The translations under genes were made by a program, and so were the position numbers. Below, one piece after another: positions 60,580-64,000 of a stretch of DNA of 64,000 nt; within the stretch, counting starts at the first letter, position 1, and the number at the start of each line of letters is the position of its first letter. This stretch comes from Kineosporia corallincola. Lineage in GTDB: Bacteria > Actinomycetota > Actinomycetes > Actinomycetales > Kineosporiaceae. The notes under the pieces are model-generated. The model worked only from the letters and a program-made list of their open reading frames with translations. It made no database searches and had not been told where the DNA came from. The DNA is taken from NCBI RefSeq assembly GCF_018499875.1, contig NZ_JAHBAY010000010.1, positions 270,383 through 334,382 of the forward strand, given 5' to 3'.

Positions 60580-61599
60580 GTGGAGAGCACGACGAAGAAC
60601 CGGCAGCCGGTGGGCACGTTGCGGGCGATGGTCACCCGCGCCTACGGTCCCGGTCAGCTACCCGGGGACGACGAGGGGTGGGCCGAGGAACTCGCCCACG
60701 GATGGTTCAACGTCGTCTACCGCATCCGTCTGCTCGACGGCCGCCGCGTCGTGCTCAAGATCGCGCCCCCGGCCCACGTCGAGGTGATGACCTACGAACG
60801 CGGTGCGATGGCCACCGAGCTGACCGCGCTGGAGCTGATCCGGCGGCAGACCACGGTCCCGGTGCCCGACGTCCACTTCGCCGACCGCAGCCACGAGCTG
60901 TGCGACGCCGACTACTTCTTCATGTCCCACGTGGACGGCGACAACCTGGCCGTCCTGCGGCAGGAGGGAGACCTGGGCCAGGCCGGACGGGACGCCTACG
61001 ACGAGGCACTCGGTGCGCTCAACCGCGAGCTGAACCAGATCCCCGGGCCCGGCTTCGGCCCGCTCACCGGACCGGTGGAACCGAGCTGGCGCGACTACTT
61101 CCTGCGCCGGATGCGGGAGCTGCTGCACGACGGCGAACGCCGCGGCGTCGACCTGGGCCTCGGCTACGACGAGGTGCGGCAGACCGTGGCGGCCCACGCC
61201 GACGCCCTCGACGAGGTGACGCGGGCCCGGTTCGTGGAGTGGGACCTGTGGCCGGGCAACGCGATCGTCCGTGACGGCGCCCTGGCCGGCATCATCGACC
61301 ACGAGCGCGCCTTCTACGGCGACCCACTGGTGGAGGCCGGGTTCACCGGCATCGACATGCCGGACCTGTTCGGCGACGCCACACCCTTCATGCGCGGCTA
61401 CGGCATGGGCGCCCCGACCCCCGGCGAGAGACGCCGCCGGCGGCTGTACAGCCTGTACCTGATCCTGGTCATGGTGATCGAGACCGAATACCGGGGACAC
61501 ACCACCACCGAGCACTACGACTGGGCCCGCGACCAGCTCGCCCGGCTGATGAAAACCCCTGTGCGGGAAGTCGTCCCGCCGACCGTGGAGCAACCCTGA
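60580..61599 (+). CDS. aminoglycoside-phosphotransferase-fold kinase
   Basis: The 339-residue protein has the APH/ChoK fold: a nucleotide lobe with RVVLKIAPPAHVEVM (catalytic lysine), a catalytic loop VEWDLWPGNAIV (HxDxxxxN-like, with Trp-Asp in place of His-x-Asp) and a metal motif AGIIDHERAFYGDP. It may phosphorylate a small molecule or sugar. GTG at 60580 is the start. The gene is 17 bases upstream of the MATE exporter gene, so they may form an operon. Aminoglycoside resistance cannot be claimed. Confidence 0.85.
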   Translation: MESTTKNRQPVGTLRAMVTRAYGPGQLPGDDEGWAEELAHGWFNVVYRIRLLDGRRVVLKIAPPAHVEVMTYERGAMATELTALELIRRQTTVPVPDVHFADRSHELCDADYFFMSHVDGDNLAVLRQEGDLGQAGRDAYDEALGALNRELNQIPGPGFGPLTGPVEPSWRDYFLRRMRELLHDGERRGVDLGLGYDEVRQTVAAHADALDEVTRARFVEWDLWPGNAIVRDGALAGIIDHERAFYGDPLVEAGFTGIDMPDLFGDATPFMRGYGMGAPTPGERRRRRLYSLYLILVMVIETEYRGHTTTEHYDWARDQLARLMKTPVREVVPPTVEQP

Positions 61600-61616
61600 G
61601 CCCGGGAGCGACGGCC

Positions 61617-62640
61617 ATGGCCGACCCGGCCGAACTGGCGACCCGGCCGGTCGGCCACCTGCTGTGGCACAACTGCTCCCAGACCACGTTGTCGGTCGGT
61701 GTCTACGGCGTCTACGCGCTCACCAACGCCTGGTTCGTCGCCCGCGGCGTCGGGCCGGGCGCGATGGCCGCGGTCAGCCTCGCCGCCCCTGTGCTGCTGG
61801 TTCTCGGAGCGGTGTCCACCACCGTCGGAGCAGGCGGGGCCTCCCTGGTGTCCCGGCGGCTCGGCGCCGGTGACCGGGCCGGTGCCGCCCGGGCCGCCGG
61901 TAACGCCCTCACCCTGTACTGGCTGACGGCGGCGGTCATGGGCATCACCGGACTGCTGGCGATCGAGCCTCTGCTCACCGCACTCGGTGCGCACGGCGAC
62001 GTCCGGGCCGACACCCGCGACTACCTGGTGGTTCTGCTGGCCGGGACGCTGGTGGCCACCGGTTTCTCCAGCCTGGTGCGGGCCGAGGGGAGGATGCGGT
62101 ACGCCACGATGATCTGGGTGGTCGCCGTCCTCACGCAGATCACGCTGGACCCGATCCTGATCCTCGGTGCCGGGCTGGGGGTGCGGGGAGCCGCACTCGG
62201 CACCGTCGGCGGCCAGGCCGTGTCGGCGGGAATGGCCCTGTGGTTCTTCTTCGGCCTGCGCGGGCGTCCCTACCGGATCGGGGCTCGTGACCTGCTGCCG
62301 CACAGCCCCACGGTGCGGGCGCTGCTGGGCGTCGGCGCGCCCTCGTTCCTGTTCGGCATCGGGGCCACACTGCTCACGGTCCTGGTCAACAACGTCCTGA
62401 CCACGGGCACGGCGGCAGGCACGGTCGCCCTCGCCGCGTACGCCGTGTGCGCCCGCATCCAGACGTTCGTTTCGATGCCCCAGCTCGGCATCAGCCAGGG
62501 GGTCCAGCCGATCGTCGGGTACAACGCCGGCCGCGGCCTGACCGGGCGGGTCCGCCGCGCCCGGGTGCTGGCGCTGCGGGCCAGCGCCGGGTACGGCATC
62601 GCGGCGGCGCTCGCCCTGGCCGTCGGAGCGGAGCCACTGG
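61617..62640 (+). pseudogene. MATE efflux transporter, 5' part, disrupted by IS
   Basis: This part encodes the N-terminal ~341 residues of a MATE-family multidrug/Na+ exporter, with about 9 membrane segments (NCSQTTLSVGVYGVYALTNA and ISQGVQPIVGYNAG near the centre). The frame is broken after GAEPL by the IS element at 62641. Joining base 62640 to 63568 restores the frame as EPLVRVFVDD and gives a ~441-residue protein, the usual MATE length. Confidence 0.9.
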
Positions 62641-63561
62641 GCTGATGTCATCCTGTTGAATCATCCTGCAAGGATGAGAGTTTGGATGGCGTTGACGAGA
62701 TTGGTTGCGCCGTGGGGGCTGGAGCGGATCTTGCGCAGAACCCGCCAGTTCTTCAGCTGGGCGTTGGCGCGTTCACCGATCGCCCGAACGCGGGCGTGGG
62801 CGGTGTTGGCTGCCTTCTGACCTGCGGAAAGAGGCTTCATCTTCCCGGTGGCAGGGTCCTTGCGGCGACTGCGCAACGGCGTCCGGACGTTCTCGGGTGA
62901 GCCCTGATAGGCGGTGTCGGCGAAGGCCATCACCTCGGCCTTCTCCAGCGCGGTGAGAATGTGGTGGGTGCGGGCGGCCTTGATGTCGTGGACAGAGCCC
63001 GGCAAAGCGGGTGAGACCCAGACCAGCCGGCCCGCTGGATCGGCGAGGACCTGGACATTCACGCCATGGGCCTTCCATTTCCCGCTGTAGAACTCCCGGT
63101 CTCTCTTCGAGGCCATCATGACCCGGTCGATCCGCAGCAGGCTGCCGTCCAGAATGACGAAGGCCTTACCCCGAGCCACCTCGATCGCCTGCTCCAGCGT
63201 CGGGGCCATGGCCGCCAGCAGGTCGATGCCCTCGCGCAGATACCGGTAGACCGTGCGGATCCCGATGCCGAATCCGCAGGCCAGGTCTGCGTAGGTCTCG
63301 CCTTTGCGCAGGTGGGCCAGGACCAGCAGGGCCTGCCGGCCGGGGTCCAGGATCCGCCAGCGCGAGCCCATGTCCCGGCGCAGACGACGGATAGCAGCAG
63401 ACAGCAGATTCAGGGCGCGGCTGGACACAGCCATGCCCGACGGGTAAGAAAGCACGTGGAGCCCCTGGTGGTGCGGATGATCTAGACAATCCCCGTCCTA
63501 CCAGGGGTTTCTTCGCGTCCGGAGCCCGGGGTCAGGCACCAAGATCAGGATGACAAGAGCT
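62641..63561. mobile_element. IS5-type insertion sequence
   Basis: The element is about 0.92 kb with imperfect terminal inverted repeats GCTGATGTCATCCTG (62641-62655) and its partner at 63546-63560 (13 of 15 match). CACTGG occurs at both edges (62635-62640 and 63562-63567), a likely 6-bp target duplication; the exact right end could be 63560 or 63561. It carries one minus-strand transposase gene and sits in a MATE exporter gene. Confidence 0.9.
62661..63455 (-). CDS. IS5-type DDE transposase
   Basis: The 264-residue protein has an N-terminal HTH (LAHLRKGETYADLACGFGIG) and a DDE domain with Asp in VILDGSLLRIDR, Asp in VMAFADTAYQGS and Glu in IGERANAQLKNW. GTG at 63455 gives the common LSYPSG N-terminus; ATG at 63434 is possible. 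The full reading frame is intact, so the element may still be active. Confidence 0.92.
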   Translation of the reverse strand: MLSYPSGMAVSSRALNLLSAAIRRLRRDMGSRWRILDPGRQALLVLAHLRKGETYADLACGFGIGIRTVYRYLREGIDLLAAMAPTLEQAIEVARGKAFVILDGSLLRIDRVMMASKRDREFYSGKWKAHGVNVQVLADPAGRLVWVSPALPGSVHDIKAARTHHILTALEKAEVMAFADTAYQGSPENVRTPLRSRRKDPATGKMKPLSAGQKAANTAHARVRAIGERANAQLKNWRVLRKIRSSPHGATNLVNAIQTLILAG

Positions 63562-63567
63562 CACTGG

Positions 63568-63869
63568 TCAGGGTTTTCGTCGACGACCTGCGGATCACGC
63601 CCCTCGCTGTGCACGCTCTGCGCATCCTGTCGGTGGGGATCGCGGTGGCCGGCATCACGCCGCTGGTCTCCGCCTACTTCCAGTCCCTGGGCCGGGCCGG
63701 GCCGGCGTACCTGATGTCCGTCGGGTCACTGGTGCTGGTCAAGGCGCCGCTGGTGGCGGTGTGCGGGACAGCCGGGGTGAACGGGGTGTGGGTGGGGCTG
63801 ACCGCGGGGGAGGTGGTGTCGGCGCTGGTCGCGCTGACGCTGCTGGGGGTGTTCCCGCGCCGGGGCTGA
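63568..63869 (+). pseudogene. MATE efflux transporter, 3' part
   Basis: The residues VRVFVDDLRITPLAVHALRI, LVSAYFQSLGRAG and later hydrophobic segments match the C-terminal part of MATE proteins and continue the 5' part at 61617-62640 in the same frame once the IS and one 6-bp repeat are removed. Translation might restart from the GTG at 63609, but no ribosome site is visible. Confidence 0.88.
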
Positions 63870-63952
63870 GCGCGGGCGCGGCCGTGGGCGGTCGTTACCA
63901 GGTTGTGACGCGCGTCGCACGCACCAGGTCTGGCGGTTCGCGGGGAAGCTGG

Positions 63953-63958
63953 TAATGT
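63953..63958 (+). promoter_or_regulatory. possible -10 box of a stable-RNA-type promoter
   Basis: TAATGT preceded by TGG is a strong actinobacterial -10 form. It lies in the last 130 bases of the window with no gene after it in view. Such elements often precede rRNA or tRNA genes, but the gene lies outside the window. Confidence 0.3.
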
Positions 63959-64000
63959 CTTCCAAGGGTTTTCGGCGGGTCGTGAAAGCGAACTGCTGAG

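Noticed and set aside
60580..61599. Aminoglycoside resistance gene
   Set aside because: Only the general APH/choline-kinase fold is visible, and the catalytic loop departs from the aminoglycoside kinase pattern, so resistance is not supported.
63870..64000. Start of an rRNA operon at the right edge
   Set aside because: A promoter-like TAATGT is present, but no rRNA or tRNA sequence is within the window.

Overview
The window is very GC-rich, with strong G/C preference at third codon positions, frequent GTG starts and many ATGA or GTGA gene overlaps. Gene families such as NhaA, DUF1918, VanZ, Tat-exported glycosidases, OmpR-type two-component systems and large glycosyltransferase operons point to a filamentous-type actinomycete. 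A Kineosporiaceae-like organism is my guess, but no rRNA is present to confirm it. The gene content is chromosomal. One insertion sequence is present; there are no tRNAs, phage genes or CRISPR arrays.

Layout, left half. 1-3380: a divergent partial gene and the pflB-pflA anaerobic pyruvate formate-lyase pair, with two DosR/DevR-like boxes between them. 3388-8987: a translationally coupled operon for an OPT-family transporter, an AroM protein, an Asp/Glu-racemase-fold protein and DUF1177, behind an IclR regulator and divergent from an alpha-aspartyl dipeptidase (PepE). 9473-12825: an aminotransferase and 2-keto-acid decarboxylase pair (Ehrlich or indolepyruvate type) divergent from an Lrp/AsnC regulator. 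13214-18891: a Cys/Met PLP enzyme, malic enzyme, a FUSC transporter and a LysR regulator. 18899-29121: a secreted glycosidase, a pentapeptide protein, an acyltransferase/toroid fusion, a flavodoxin-fold reductase with its ArsR-type regulator and DedA, an MBL hydrolase, a two-component system and VanZ. 29245-36771: a membrane phosphodiesterase, a GH3 beta-glucosidase with divergent TetR, a GT14-like glycosyltransferase and a GH26-like lipoprotein.

Right half. 36768-49181 is a ten-gene minus-strand operon for a surface polysaccharide: four GT4/GT2 pairs or singles, DUF2206- and DUF1616-like proteins, a flippase fused to an acyltransferase-3 domain, and a LbH acetyltransferase. Nearly every junction is a start/stop overlap. 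49475-54560 holds two efflux modules (MarR plus MFS, TetR plus 14-TM MFS), each with a clear palindromic operator. 54680-56406 holds nhaA behind a structured 5' leader and a DUF1918 gene behind a perfect DosR core. 56412-60409 is a group of small membrane or unknown proteins and a membrane-anchored HTH protein. 60580-61599 is an APH-fold kinase. 61617-63869 is a MATE exporter gene split by a ~0.92 kb IS5-type element; removing the element and one 6-bp repeat restores the frame.

Integrated view (inference). At least two loci, pfl and DUF1918, carry DosR-type hypoxia boxes, suggesting a dormancy or hypoxia regulon. The most distinctive items are the nhaA leader RNA, the OPT/AroM/DUF1177/PepE locus, the flippase-acyltransferase fusion with DUF2206/DUF1616 partners, and a dispersed GGTGTCAAAA hairpin found between two convergent gene pairs.
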